Positions 21,685 to 32,320 of a stretch of DNA of 64,000 nucleotides are shown here, one piece after another. Below the pieces are notes generated by a model. It made no database searches and was not told the origin of the DNA. It saw nothing but the letters and a program-made list of their open reading frames with translations. Origin of the DNA: Bemisia tabaci (lineage: Eukaryota > Arthropoda > Insecta > Hemiptera > Aleyrodidae); the NCBI RefSeq assembly GCF_918797505.1, contig NC_092794.1, positions 71,461,345-71,525,344 of the forward strand, read 5' to 3'. The position numbers and the translations under genes were made by a program. Numbering within the stretch: the first letter of the stretch is position 1; each line of letters starts with the position of its first letter.

Positions 21685-22505
21685 CAGGGCCGGATTTGAC
21701 TACTTGCCGCTCATGGGCCGCCTGTATTTTGTCGCCCCTTCTCATTCGTTTTGAAACATTGATACAAAACCATCAAGTGAACGTGCCGGAGGAGGAGCGG
21801 TGCATAAGACACGTTCACTCGTGTTGGGTACATTTTTTGTGAAATCCTTGTCAACACTAGCAAAAGTTCACGGAACTTTGCGCAAAAATTAAGATCCGTA
21901 ATCCTATCTCGTTATATGGACGAGGCCTTCCATTAATACGAAATGATCGAAAAAAGTATGAAAGATTAAACATTAATATGGTTGAATGATTTTAATTTCC
22001 GCCACCGCTCCAACGGAAGTGTGTTTGGCGCAATGCATGGCGTATCCCTACAGTCTTGTAGGCGCTATGCGTTTCACGCCGCCCGCTGCTGACCGCACTA
22101 TGTTCAACGCAATGCGTGAAGTATTCATGGAGTCTTGTAGGCGCTACCATGTGTTCCATGCTGATCGGCGCGCCAAGTGCTCCTCCTTTCCATCTCAAGT
22201 CCGCGTCGTCATTGCTCTCTGCTCCGCGCTGCTCCGGGCCAAACTGCGTGTTTGGTTTCTGTCTCAACTAGACTAATGACTAAGCGCTTTCTCTTGTATC
22301 ACCGAAAAACGAACAAATTAGAAATTACACTTTAACTCTCAGGAAATGAAAGACTTTTTCGCCTTTTTTCGTTTGTAATTTTTTTTCTGAATCATATTTT
22401 TTTTCTTGATACCTACATTTGAAAAAAAAAATACAACATTTGCCGCCCCCTAAATTTGCCGCCATAGGCCGCAACCAATGTGGCCACCCCCTAAATCCGG
22501 CCCTG
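21685..22505. mobile_element. Non-autonomous hAT-type element, family C copy 2
   Basis: Ends CAGGGCCGGATTTGACTACT and AAATCCGGCCCTG, flanked by CAACTTCC (21677-21684) and CACCTTCC (22506-22513), 7/8 matching. Two internal ~70-bp units (GCGCAATGCATGG..., ACGCAATGCGTGAAG...). Same order of blocks as the other three copies. Confidence 0.92.
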
Positions 22506-22513
22506 CACCTTCC

Positions 22514-23484
22514 TCTCATTATTCGTTCGCGCTTCAAGAGACTCTAAATATTAATTTTTGGTCTCGCATTTCAAAAATCAAATTATAAAATGCCGCGGTT
22601 TGGAAATTCTGCAGACTTAAAATATGTCGTGACTTATGATTTTTTCTAGTGTCATTATTTGATGGCTTTTGTAGCCATGCCATTAAATTATCAATTTACA
22701 ACACTTCAAAACTTTTCTCCGTCCTCCATTTTTTCCAACGGATGATCATAAAACATTATTTCTTAAGATCCTCGAGTTTTTCCTCCTCACTAAAAATTAA
22801 CCATTCAAATCAAAGCAAACATAACACTTCTGTTCTCAAGGTACAAAATTGCAGCTTCAAAGAATGCCAATGAGTGATGAAGTCAGATAGCTCTGCATAG
22901 GTGGATATTACTCAATGTTTTAACGATTTACTTTATAGGCAAATTGATTATACTTTTATCAAACTCATTAATTTGAAGACAATTTAATTTTTTAAAGGGG
23001 TTGTACTTCTGGTCAGTGAAAAAATTCTCAATTCTCTCTCACCAGAATTCATCACGTGTAAAAACTAACATCACAAAATTTACATCGTGTAAAAACTAAC
23101 AAAACAAAATCTGCGGGAAAAAGCTATCGATGAGCGATCAGTTTTTAGCTGTACCTTACAATCTGGAAGTTGAAAATGGCATGACTTGCGACGCGACGTC
23201 ACGATGAAATTATACTAGTTCGAATTACTAATTACTAGTACAAACAGAATGATGAAAGAATGACTGCCACAAAATAGGTTTGCTTAGGTTCCAACCGAGA
23301 CAATATGACACTAGGAAGACTGATACAATTAGTGAAGGGGTGGCGACGAAGGAATGAAAAAGAACCTAAGGAGTGCCTCCTCCGACAAGAGGTTTAGTGT
23401 TAGGGTGTCGCAGAACGCCAAAGAATGCCGGAAAAGCGGCCCCTTATGTATTAGAGTCTACCGAGAAAATTGGAATGGGCAAAT
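22514..23484. other. Unique AT-rich sequence
   Basis: TTCATCACGTGTAAAAACTAACATCACAAA near 23047 is followed by a near repeat of its core 40 bp later. Nothing else recognised. Confidence 0.35.
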
Positions 23485-23740
23485 TGTCACATTCCGGCCA
23501 AAGTAGGTATTACAAGCGTCATGTGACGTTTGAAAATTTCCGCCGCCATTTTATTTTTTTACAAGCTGAATGCTCAACGAAGCTGTCCGAAAATTTTGCT
23601 GAATTTTCTTTCAGGTGCCGATAAAATTCAGTGAAATTTTCAAATAGATTCAACCAACAATTTCTCTTTGAAAAAAATAAAAAGGCGGCGGAAATTTTGA
23701 AACGTCGCATGGCGCTTGTGATACTTTGGCTGGAAGGTGA
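23485..23740. mobile_element. MITE family L copy 1
   Basis: Left block GTCACATTCCGGCCAAAGTA, then AAGCGTCATGTGACG; right block CGTCGCATGGCGCTTG, then ATACTTTGGCTGGAAGGTGA. Inside are TTTCCGCCGCCATTTTATTT and its inverted partner. A matching copy is at 61848-62100. No TSD assigned. Confidence 0.85.
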
Positions 23741-24201
23741 CGAAATATGTAATTTTTTATGTTGAGAGTTGTAATCATAATATCAGCAAAAATAAGTAAC
23801 TTTGGCCGAATTGTTGGCACAACTCGACAACGGTGGGATGCCAAAGTCGGCTGTTGGCGGAGGATCCTGACCAAGTTCAACAATCCGACTGATTCCGTTG
23901 GGCATCGATGCCTTGCAACAGTCAACAGTCTCGAAGCATTCATCCTGGTGAACCGATAAATAATGCGGCCAGGGAAATATCCCCGTTTAATTGGCGTCCT
24001 TGCCCTTCCAACAAATTTATTTCCACCGATTCCTTCGACTTTCTGCCGTCCACGCGACCCCACTCCTCCCCCGCTCATTAAATTCCTCTCTAAGCTGCCG
24101 CGGGATGATAGTAACGATACTAATTTTTTTGACAGCGAACATGGACAGACGTTAGGTGAGGAATAAATTATGTAACGCGCTCCGTAAAAACCGCCCTTAA
24201 C
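23741..24201. other. Unique sequence covered by a reverse ORF extension
   Basis: The reverse frame that contains the 24202-24380 exon-like segment stays open for 210 codons down to 23650, but its end runs into the family L MITE, so the lower part is probably not coding. Confidence 0.35.
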
Positions 24202-24380
24202 CTTGCAAGTGTACTCCATGGAAAACAAAAGCCTTTGAGAGAGCTCTGGATCACAGCTTTTCATGCGCAGTTCTTCAAGCAAGTTGTCCTCATTATTTAT
24301 CTCAGGAATAGTTTCGTCAAGTACAAACAGCAGATCAAAATTGGTTTTTCCGAATTTAGATTCGATGCATATACGATCAA
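24202..24380 (-). CDS. Candidate internal exon, unknown protein
   Basis: The reverse-strand frame reads D-RICIESK, then FGKTNFDLLFVLDETIPEIN, then NEDNLLEELRMKSCDPELSQ and RLLFSMEYTCK. It is acidic and leucine-rich with coding-like codon use. It is bordered by CAACAG at the 5' side (24381-24386) and AAG|GTTAAG, a donor-like site, at the 3' side (24196-24201). The same frame is open on both sides, so borders are uncertain. The 5' side is A-rich and lacks a good pyrimidine tract. This is the most protein-like segment in the window, but I recognise no family. It could also be a decayed exon. Confidence 0.45.
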
Positions 24381-24386
24381 CTGTTG

Positions 24387-25320
24387 TTTGACTTTTTTTT
24401 TGTTATTATTATTTTTATTTTATTTCATTTTCTTTCCTTAATCGTCTGCAGCACAATCCGTAACAATATGTTATGTATTCCCCCACCCCTAATTATTATC
24501 TATTTACGGACGAAATGTTGGTCGAACATATTTTTCGCATTGGCAAATATTCAGAGTTTTTATTGAAGTATATACATACCAGGGGGCCGCGCCCCCTGAC
24601 CGCAGAAATGCTTATTTAATACCTTGTCCTGAGGTTGATTTCCGAATTTTCTGTCGTGCGTATCATTTTCTACATAAGATTCTAAAGAGTAAACACGTGA
24701 TGCTCTTTTCCTAGGTTAGACCTTGTGACCCATTTTATGTTTGTCGCGTAGTAAACGTAAAACAAGCGGGAAAGTTCTAATACGACAGTATTAGAAAAGC
24801 GCTCAGGTGTTAGTAAATATATTTAATGAAGAAAGGACGTATAAACTCCGTCGACTTGGCTGGGAAATGGAAATAAAACATCAGCTGATAGCAAACAAAG
24901 GTTACCAAGGAAACCGTAAACGCGCATTTTTGTTTCCCGAAAATGAGCTCACCGTTGAGCTCATCAGGCGCGTTTTTTTTTAGGCTTCATGTGAGTTCAA
25001 CGATCAATTTCGATAAGAATTACTCTACCGCTAGGAAATTTTCTTATAGACAAACGATCGAAACTACCTGCGCATTACGTTAAAAGCATAACATAAAGTT
25101 TTCACAGCTTTATTTATTTTAAAAATGGACCCCCCCCCCCAAAAAGCCTAGGTACACATCGATGAGCTGGTGTGCCATTTAAACGCATTAGCACTGGTAT
25201 ACTAGTACTCAGAGGCAAGTCGAAATCAAAAAGCGCTGCCTATCGGCTGAGCGCTTAAAAAAAGTAACCACCGCATACTAACGATAAAAGACAAAGAGGA
25301 ATAGTATTTTAAATTCACAG
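24387..25320. other. Unique AT-rich sequence
   Basis: GAGCTCACCGTTGAGCTC near 24951 is a short palindrome. A poly-C run lies at 25131-25140. No repeat copy recognised. It would be intergenic or intronic if the flanking exon-like segments are real. Confidence 0.35.
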
Positions 25321-25434
25321 CCGGAGTAGGCATGCTATTGCTTGCTCTGATAGTAGGAGCCTCAGTTCCTCCGGAGAAAATCGCTACTGCTGAATTTCTG
25401 GTTCTTGGATTCCGCTGTCTCATTTTTCAGCAAG
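25321..25434 (+). CDS. Candidate exon with a hydrophobic segment
   Basis: After TTCACAG (25314-25320) the frame reads AGV, then GMLLLALIVGASVPPEKIAT, then AEFLVLGFRCLIFQQ, ending at CAAG|GTATTT, a good donor match. The first part looks like a signal peptide or membrane segment, with an internal Met giving MLLLALIVGAS. The acceptor lacks a strong pyrimidine tract. The opposite strand is also open but less protein-like. No family recognised and no partner exon found. Confidence 0.35.
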
Positions 25435-25570
25435 GTATTTCTTTTTCAGCGACTTACTGTTGGTTGCGCAGAGCGCCAGGAAGTTTATTGTTCAGAAAGT
25501 CCTAAGCTGGTTCCGTTGATCAGGAATGTAAGAAATATTCCGAGAGTATCCTCAGAGGTAGAGAAGAGTA
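25435..25570. other. Open stretch after the donor-like site
   Basis: TATTTCTTTTTCAG at 25436-25449 is an acceptor-like site. The following frame (RLTVGCAERQEVYCSESPK...) is open up to the adjacent MITE. It cannot follow the previous segment directly because the gap would be 15 nt. Confidence 0.25.
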
Positions 25571-25824
25571 CTGCCGTGCTAAAGGAAGAACGCCGTATGA
25601 ACCTTCAGACGTTGCCAAGTTTCCCCCGACAAAAACCGAATTTACTCGGACAATTGTGAATATTATTTTCCAAAATTTTCAGACAATATTGCACGCAATT
25701 TAATCTAAAATATCTGAAAATTTCAAGTAAAAATATGCATGAATGTTGTCAAAAACACAGGTTTTATTGTGGGAAATTCGGCAACTCTCGAATGTTCATG
25801 TGGCGTTCTTCCTTAGCACGGCAG
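25571..25824. mobile_element. MITE family A, 254 bp, TSD AGTA
   Basis: Left end CTGCCGTGCTAAAGGAAGAA, right end CTTCCTTAGCACGGCAG. Flanked by AGTA (25567-25570 and 25825-25828). Subterminal GTTGCCAAGTTTCC and GGGAAATTCGGCAAC are inverted. Confidence 0.93.
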
Positions 25825-25828
25825 AGTA

Positions 25829-26637
25829 GGGAGGAGACGGTTTGTTCTGCAGTTGCTAGGCTTTACACAGTCCGGGAGGGTAGATCCAAGCCTTTAGTAT
25901 TTTGTGGATAGCTATTTGATCAAGCTGGACTCCTCCTACCTTTGGAAACTACGAGGAGGAAATATATTTTTAGCTCTCGCCGATATCACGCTGAAGAATA
26001 TTTTCATTTTTCACAAAGAGGAGGCATTATGACTGTTTATTTTAGTCATGGGAGCTCCTCAGATTAAATATGGTCGTTACAAAAATGCGTTGATGCATAC
26101 TCAGTGTGATAATGTTTGGTGTCTCTATAAACTCTTTTTGGAACCACTTTAGCTTCTGTCAAAATTTAGGGTATAATCTATCAGAAATTAAGTATCTCGA
26201 CTTCTCGAGGGAGTTTCATGGACTTTTAAAAATTCTCATAAGTTAGAATGTAATTTTATTCGACTAAATTTCATATATCAGTTTGGAACGCTACTACGTA
26301 TATTATCCATACACTTTGTGTGCTGCCAACAACTGTCATCTGGATATACAATGACCGCCGCGATGTCTTTAAACAATATTTCTATTCCCTCCACCCTCCG
26401 TCCATTTGTAATGGTATCTGCAGCTCCATCCTTTCTGAAATATTTATGAGAGGCCTAAAAAGACTTGCGTGGTATCGAATTTTCTCAAGAGGTAATTACT
26501 TTGTCTCATTGATATTCAGACGAAAGGAATCAAAATTATTGAACTTTACTGTGAGAAAAAAGTGGTCAGGTGAGGATATTAGCTTGTTCCTGCATTCCTA
26601 ATTTTGATTAATGGTACTTTAGTAGGTACCCAGCAAC
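25829..26637. other. Unique sequence with a weak ORF
   Basis: A 93-codon forward frame (26320-26601) includes IWIYNDRRDVFKQYFYSLHP but has no motif or splice context. No repeat copy recognised. Confidence 0.3.
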
Positions 26638-26806
26638 CAGTGGCGTGGCGTGCTTTGCAATAAATTTATCGATCGTTATACCATTTAAACCTATGGAAAA
26701 GGATCGATAAGGAGGGTGTTCGCGGCGAAAACCTTAATAATCGATTCTTTACCATAGGTTTAAATGGCAGAACAATCGATACATCGCAGTTCACGCCTCA
26801 CCACTG
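26638..26806. mobile_element. Palindromic hAT-type MITE, family D copy 3, 8-bp TSD
   Basis: Ends CAGTGGCGTGGCGTG and CACGCCTCACCACTG, flanked by a perfect CCAGCAAC duplication (26630-26637 and 26807-26814). The interior has paired CATTTAAACCTATGG and CCATAGGTTTAAATG blocks and ATCGAT words as in the other copies. Confidence 0.95.
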
Positions 26807-26814
26807 CCAGCAAC

Positions 26815-27659
26815 ACCCAATCGTCCGATCGAATCGTCGATATAGCAGGAACAAGTTGTTTGATGGAAAAGTGTTCGTAGACAGCGCTGTGCTGTGTGAA
26901 ACTTTCGTGCTTTTCGCTATGTTTTAACTGAAAAATTCCTCCCGCTTGGGAACATCCCTTTTTGGTGATTCAAAAAGGATTGTAAGACAAATCCACTACA
27001 AAATGACGCGCTGCAAGAATAGAACAGTTAAGATCATCCTCCCAATTCCAGTTGAGGGCTACGCGATGCGGCGCTGTGAGGCCAAAAGAGTCAGATTTGA
27101 GCTCAAAGCTCAAGAAGTTTATTATGGGACGACGCGCGCCAAAATAAATTGAGAAAAATCACAAAGGAAGATAAAGGAAATATGCGAGAAGACAAGAATT
27201 GTCTAAATCCCTCGAGGTGATGAGTTAGGCCCTGTGAATAACAGGGTGCGTCCAGCATAAAGACGTGGACGTGGTATTGCCAGATTTTTACATTCAGAAA
27301 AAAAAGAGGCAGGGGTTGTTAGATGACAGGGGCATTTCCAATTAGTTGGGATAGTATCTCGAATAATTGTGGCATTACTCCAACTGGACAGCTTTATGCA
27401 ATAAGGAACTAGGGTCAAATTTTCGATTTTTTTTTTTATGATGAATTCCGTATCAGGAGGGTATTTACTTACTATTGAGAAAAAGAAAATCCTCAAAAAC
27501 AATTTTTATCCCGCTTCAGCGACCCCGCAAAAATTTGCCGTCGCAGGATCACGCGAAGTTCATTTTGCAATTGGGACCTATACTATGGTTCCCTATTGCG
27601 TAATGCGAAACTCGGATTTCCCATTTTGCAATTCGGAACTATAGACAGGACGGCATAAT
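26815..27659. other. Unique sequence plus fragments of two MITE families
   Basis: At 27290-27400 GCATTTCCAATTAGTTGGGA and neighbours match family O (48290 and 32205 copies). At 27560-27650 TTTTGCAATTCGGAACTATAG matches the inverted-repeat words at 31871 and 32111. Both are fragments. An unsupported 68-codon frame lies at 26946-27152. Confidence 0.5.
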
Positions 27660-28371
27660 GCTTTCTCGGCATTCTCGGCTCCTGTTCGACCGATCTTGCT
27701 GATTTTTGGTATCCGGGGGTATTTTTCGACGGGAAACTCGAATTTCTGGTCAAATTTTGAAAATTCAAAAATCCAAGATGGCGGATGTGGCCTAAAATGC
27801 TATCTCGGCTCCTGTTCGATGGATCTTGCTGATTTTTGGTATCCGGGGGTATTTTTCGACGGGAAACTCGAATTTCTGGTCACATTTTGAAAATTCAAAA
27901 ATCCAAGATGGCGGATGTGGCCTAAAATGCTATCTCGGCTCCTGTTCGATGGATCTTCCTGATTTTTGGTAACCGGGGGTATTTTTGGACGGGAAACTCG
28001 AATTTCTGGTCAAATTTTGAAAATTCAAAAATCCAAGATGGCGGATGTGGCCTAAAATGCTATCTCGGCTCTTGTTCGATAGATCTTGCTGATTTTGGGA
28101 ATCCGGGGGTTTTTTTCGACGGGAAACTCGAATTTCTGGTCAAATTTTGAAAATTCAAAAATCCAAGATGGCGGATGTGGCCTAAAATGCTATCTCGGCT
28201 CCTGTTCGATGGATCTTGCTGATTTCTGGTAACCGGGGGTATTTTTCGACGGGAAACTTGAATTTCTGGTCAAATTTTGAAAATTCAAAAATCCAAGATG
28301 GCGGATATGGCCTAAAATGCTATCTGGGCTCTTGTTCGATCGATCTTGCTGATTTTTGGTACCAAGAGGTA
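27660..28371 (+). repeat. Tandem array of 130-bp unit, left arm of second foldback
   Basis: GGGAAACTCGAATTTCTGGT recurs at 27731, 27861, 27991, 28121 and 28251, exactly 130 bp apart, each with CCAAGATGGCGGATGTGGCC (variant in the last). The array is interrupted at 28371 by a 2117-bp insertion and its next unit resumes at 30489. Confidence 0.95.
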
Positions 28372-30488
28372 CCGTAATAGCACACCTAGTCTTAGAGATG
28401 TTTTTAAAACGTGTCAATGACACCAAGCCTCATTTCTGAAATGTTTCACGTGATACTTTAAAAACCCGAATGAAGTGTCAAACACGAAGCCACTCTGTGT
28501 TCAACACATTCCCATGTCACCACATTTTATGTGTCTGTGAAACATTTGCAGATTGTGTCACCGAAATGTTTTGAATTCATTTTTTACATATTTCAATGAC
28601 ACAATGGGCAAAGGTCTCCGTTGGCAGTGCATTTTTGACACATTTCTGACACATTTGTAAAACAATGAGCCTTTAACTCAGATTTTCCTCTGATTTTCTA
28701 AATGTTTATGACACATTTTCGGCATAATCACTACAGTCTATGTAGTGTTAAACACGAGCCCACTCTGTGTTGAATACATCCGCATGTCACTACTTCTTAA
28801 CCGTAAAAAAATTTTCAGACATATCGACGGTGAAACTACCAAACCACGTATCTCGGTTTGCGACGTCGTAGACTTCCTGTCATACTTTATTTTTTAAATA
28901 AAAAACTACATAACGTCCAGTCTTGAAAATTTCTGCGATTTTTCCTCTTTGTGCGGAGAAAATTCTGTGAAAATTTCAAGGAATGATATTGATTTGGTCT
29001 ACTTCAAAAAAATAAAATGTGAGCGTAGATTTTTAAACACCGCAAACGAGATACGTGGTTTGGTAGTTTCACCGTCGATATGTTTTAGCAAATGTCGTGG
29101 AGGCATTATAGCTATCAAATCCAGTGCCTGGGCGGCCTGATTACAGACTATGCCTAAGGAGAGTATGGAACTATGGGTTCACTACATCAGTATTAAACTA
29201 TCAGAGGGATTAGGACGTCCTCACTTTAGAAAAGTATACGCAAAGCATGATGTACGGTTTCAATATTTTAGATAATCCATAACTTATAAGCTCTTATGGA
29301 GATAAATGCGATGCATACCAAGAATTTAAAACTATTTTTAACTCTGCATAATTAAATAGCCAAAAAGTAAACCTTGAGACAAAAAAATAAACCAAAATTT
29401 GGTAAAATTGGAAAATGAAACGTCAACGCTCTCTGGTGGGTTCAGTTTGATCTAGGAAAATTTTTAGAAAGGTCTGAGAAATGTTTTCAACTTGTGTTCA
29501 CCAGGTTTTAATGACAATCAAGGCACTGTTTTGTTTAACTGATATATTCCTGACACATTTCTGAAATAAATTTCCTTACCCTTATGCGTTTAAATTAATT
29601 TTATAAATAGTTATGACGTACGATCGCCGCGGATCAATTAAATGAGAGTGATACGAGTATTTCAACTCGAGAGCAATGAGGGAAATTCGTACACGAAAAT
29701 CTGAAGGCGTTTCAAATACCATTCCGTCACGTTTCATACATAGATTCAACATATAGCTGTACCTTATCAGATTAAAAATACGAAATATCTGCCAGTTGTT
29801 TCTGAAACATGTTTTTGAAGGATCTTGGAAACGTTGCTAAATTGTGTCAGAAATATGTCAGGTTTATTTCTCAGAAACTTCGAACTTCCAAGAATTTCTG
29901 CAGCAACGTTTTAAACATGTTTTAGAAATGTTTCCAAAATATTTAGTTGATCTCCTTTCCCAACATATCGTATACAAATCTAATATGAATCTGTGCCTGG
30001 GTCGTTAAAAAAAAAATTGACACAATTACAAATTTTTTTCGATAGATGTCAATAAAGGTTCATTGATTTTCATATAAATTGTGGCAGAAATGTTCCGTAA
30101 ATATGTTTCAATCATAGGCTTAGCTGTGACAATGGTTTTGAAATGTTTTGAAATGTTTTTGAAACCTTTCTGATATAGTTTATTGAACGGACTGCAATAT
30201 ATTGACAACACATAGCTGACACAATTCTTACACATTTTTTGGGTGGGTTATTTATGCCTTTTTGAAATAAGTTTGAAACGTTTCCAACTTATTTTTAAAA
30301 AAGTTTGAATGACCGCAATTGGAAACATTTTCGATTTGTTTTCAATACGTTTCAAAGACACGGCCAACTTGCCCATTTCATGTATTCGTTTTGAAAATTT
30401 GTTGGAAACATATGTCAATGACTGATCCGAGATTGACATAATTTGAAACATTTTAAAAACATTCCATTGTGTAACTGTGCTATTAGGG
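28372..30488. mobile_element. 2117-bp element inserted in the 130-bp array
   Basis: Ends CCGTAATAGCAC and GTGCTATTAGGG are inverted, with subterminal ATGTTTTTAAAA and TTTTAAAAACAT. Removing exactly this interval restores the 130-bp spacing (28251 to 30498). The interior is rich in GAAACATTTC/TGAAATGTTT words and repeats a ~50-bp block (AACACGAAGCCACTCTGTGT at 28479; AACACGAGCCCACTCTGTGT at 28751). No transposase ORF. A duplication at the target cannot be identified with confidence. Confidence 0.8.
28819..29083. mobile_element. 265-bp MITE nested in the 2117-bp element
   Basis: The first ~43 bp (ACATATCGACGGTGAAACTA, then CCAAACCACGTATCTCG) are repeated inverted almost without change at the right end. 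It is a third layer: MITE in transposon in foldback array. The internal 63-codon frame is a shadow. Confidence 0.88.
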
Positions 30489-30674
30489 ATTTTGGACGGG
30501 AAACTTGAATTTCTGGTCAAATTTTGAAAATTTGAAAATCCGAGATGGCGGATGTGGCCTAAAATGCTATCTCGGGCTGCTCGACCTATCGTGGTGAATC
30601 TTGGTTGTATAGGGGATATTTTTGGCCGGGAAACTCAAATTCCTAGCCGAGTTTCGAAAAATTGAAATTTTTCA

Positions 30675-30845
30675 AATTTTGACATTGAGCTTGTTCAGTG
30701 ATTTTTGATTTTTGCGTTTTTTGAAGTATTTACTACGTATAAGCCACAAATAATTTCTCCGATATTTTTCGCATTTCAATCCACGAAAAACAAGTTTGAG
30801 GTTGCGTCTTCTGAGCTCCCCTTTAAACGCGTGTCCGAGGAATGA
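30675..30845. repeat. Core block shared with the 965-3571 composite
   Basis: GTGATTTTTGATTTTTGCGT, CCACGAAAAACAAGTTTGAG and TTCTGAGCTCCCCTTTAAAC match the same words in the same order at 2560-2745. Confidence 0.7.
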
Positions 30846-30884
30846 AAGATCCCCCAGGGGATACTTACTCAAGTAAGGTCATTT

Positions 30885-31320
30885 TCGGCCACATCCACCA
30901 TCTTGGATTTTCGAATTTTCAAAATTCGATCAGAAATTCGAGTTTCCCATCCAAAAATACCACCTGGTACCAAGATTCACCGCAATAGATGGAGCACGAG
31001 CCGGGATAGCATTTTAGGCCACATCCGCCATCTTGGATTTTTGAATTTTCAAAATTTGACCAGAAATTCGAGTTTCCCGTCCAAAAATACCCCCGGTTAC
31101 CAAAAATCAGCAAGATCCATCGAACAGGAGCCGAGATAGCATTTTAGGCCACATCCGCCATCTTTGATTTTTGAATTTTCAAAATTTGACCAGAAATTCG
31201 AGTTTCCCGTCCAAAAATACCCCCTAACTCCGAAAATCAGCATGATCGATCGAACAGGAGCCGAGATGGCATTATAGGCCACATCCTTAATCTTGGATTT
31301 TCGAATTTTCAAAATTTCAC
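30885..31320 (-). repeat. Inverted array of 130-bp unit, right arm
   Basis: AGTTTCCC(A/G)TCCAAAAATA recurs at 30942, 31072 and 31202, with the complement of CCAAGATGGCGG in each unit or a one- to three-base variant of it. A last partial unit ends near AAATTTCACGATTC at 31320. Confidence 0.93.
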
Positions 31321-31625
31321 GATTCACAGGTTTGTTGACCTGTTCAAGGGTTTATCGATCAATTCACGGATTTTTCGAACGAATCACGGGGTTGTCAATC
31401 GATTCACGGATTTGCGGATCGATTCGCTGGTTTTTGATCGATTCACGGTCGTCAATCGAATCAGTGCCGATCAAATCACGTCAATCGGTTCATGTTCTAA
31501 CTTTTCGATCGATTCATGTCGGTCATGTCGGAATCATGACACCGGTTTTTCAATAATTTGTCGATCGAGTCGGTGTTGATCGATTCATGCTTTCATTTTT
31601 TGATCGATTCATGTCAATCAAATCT
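31320..31625. repeat. Degenerate minisatellite, ATCGATTCACGG type
   Basis: Imperfect ~20-bp repeats of TTTTCGATCGATTCACGG (also TTGTCAATCGATTCACGG and GTTTTTGATCGATTCACGG). A cleaner array of the same unit is at 36525-36745. A flanking GCTTTCATTTTTTGATCGAT block here occurs inverted at the start of the second array. Confidence 0.8.
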
Positions 31626-31870
31626 ATAAACCCTCCCGTCCAAATTGCATGTTAATATTTGCCACCATTCTCGAAATATTAGCAAGTCGGTAGGTATCCA
31701 TATTTTTGGCACACCCTGTTTTTTGTAGAATATCTTTCCGCAGGGACAATGCACCTCCCCCCTTCCTCGTATGATGGAAGGAAGGGGTGTTTTCTCTGTT
31801 GGGGTTAACCCTCCAGTTTGTAATAGTGACACCAGGGTCGTCTCCCCTATGCAGTCAGTGCTAAAACAAT

Positions 31871-31933
31871 CTATAGTTCCTAATTGCAAAATGAGCTTCC
31901 CCGGATTCTTCATTTTGCAATAAGGAACTATAG
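31871..31933. repeat. 63-bp palindromic element, CTATAGTTCC type
   Basis: CTATAGTTCCTAATTGCAAA ATGA and its complement flank an 18-bp centre. The same terminus appears at 32111 (CTATAGTTCCGAATTGCAAA) and inverted at 27624-27646, so 31871-32133 may be a larger element with repeated ends. Confidence 0.7.
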
Positions 31934-32204
31934 CCTTTTTTTGTAATTATTGGCAACAGTGTGATGTTTTTGACGAATCTGTCAACACAGGGTGTTAAAG
32001 GAACTCCATAGCTATAAAATGAACCATCAAACCGCAACATTGATCGTTTTGATGAAAAACGCCAATGGTTTTTGCAAAAGTTGCTCTCCTGAAAACCTAC
32101 CGTTCTGCCTATAGTTCCGAATTGCAAAATGCTATCCAACTGATCGTAGTACTACCTCGATCGATTGTATCAGTGCCCCGATGAATAAGGGTACTAACCA
32201 AAAT
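31934..32204. other. Sequence between two CTATAGTTCC termini
   Basis: Possibly the body of a larger element ending at about 32133. No ORF of note. Confidence 0.35.
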
Positions 32205-32320
32205 GTTGCGGCACCACAAAAATTGATTTGAAATGTCCATATCATCCTACAAATTGGGGAAGAAGGTACCACAATTTCAGGGGATAATTCCCAATACTTT
32301 TTCCCGTTATCATGACGGGG
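32205..32320. repeat. Truncated MITE family O
   Basis: GAAATGTCCATATCATCCTA, CAAATTGGGGAAG and the following words match the right half of the 48290-48530 element in the same order. Confidence 0.6.

Larger units (their letters stand above)
27660..31320. repeat. Second foldback composite with facing 130-bp arrays
   Basis: Forward array at 27660-28371, one more forward unit after the insertion (30489-30610), a core block shared with 2560-2745 (30675-30845), and an inverted array at 30885-31320. The outer termini are not as clear as for the composite at 965-3571; no GGACG ends were found. The two composites appear to be related copies at different stages of decay. Confidence 0.75.

Noticed and set aside
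23650..24201. Full 210-codon reverse ORF as one gene
   Set aside because: The lower part enters the family L MITE and is low in coding character; only 24202-24380 was kept.
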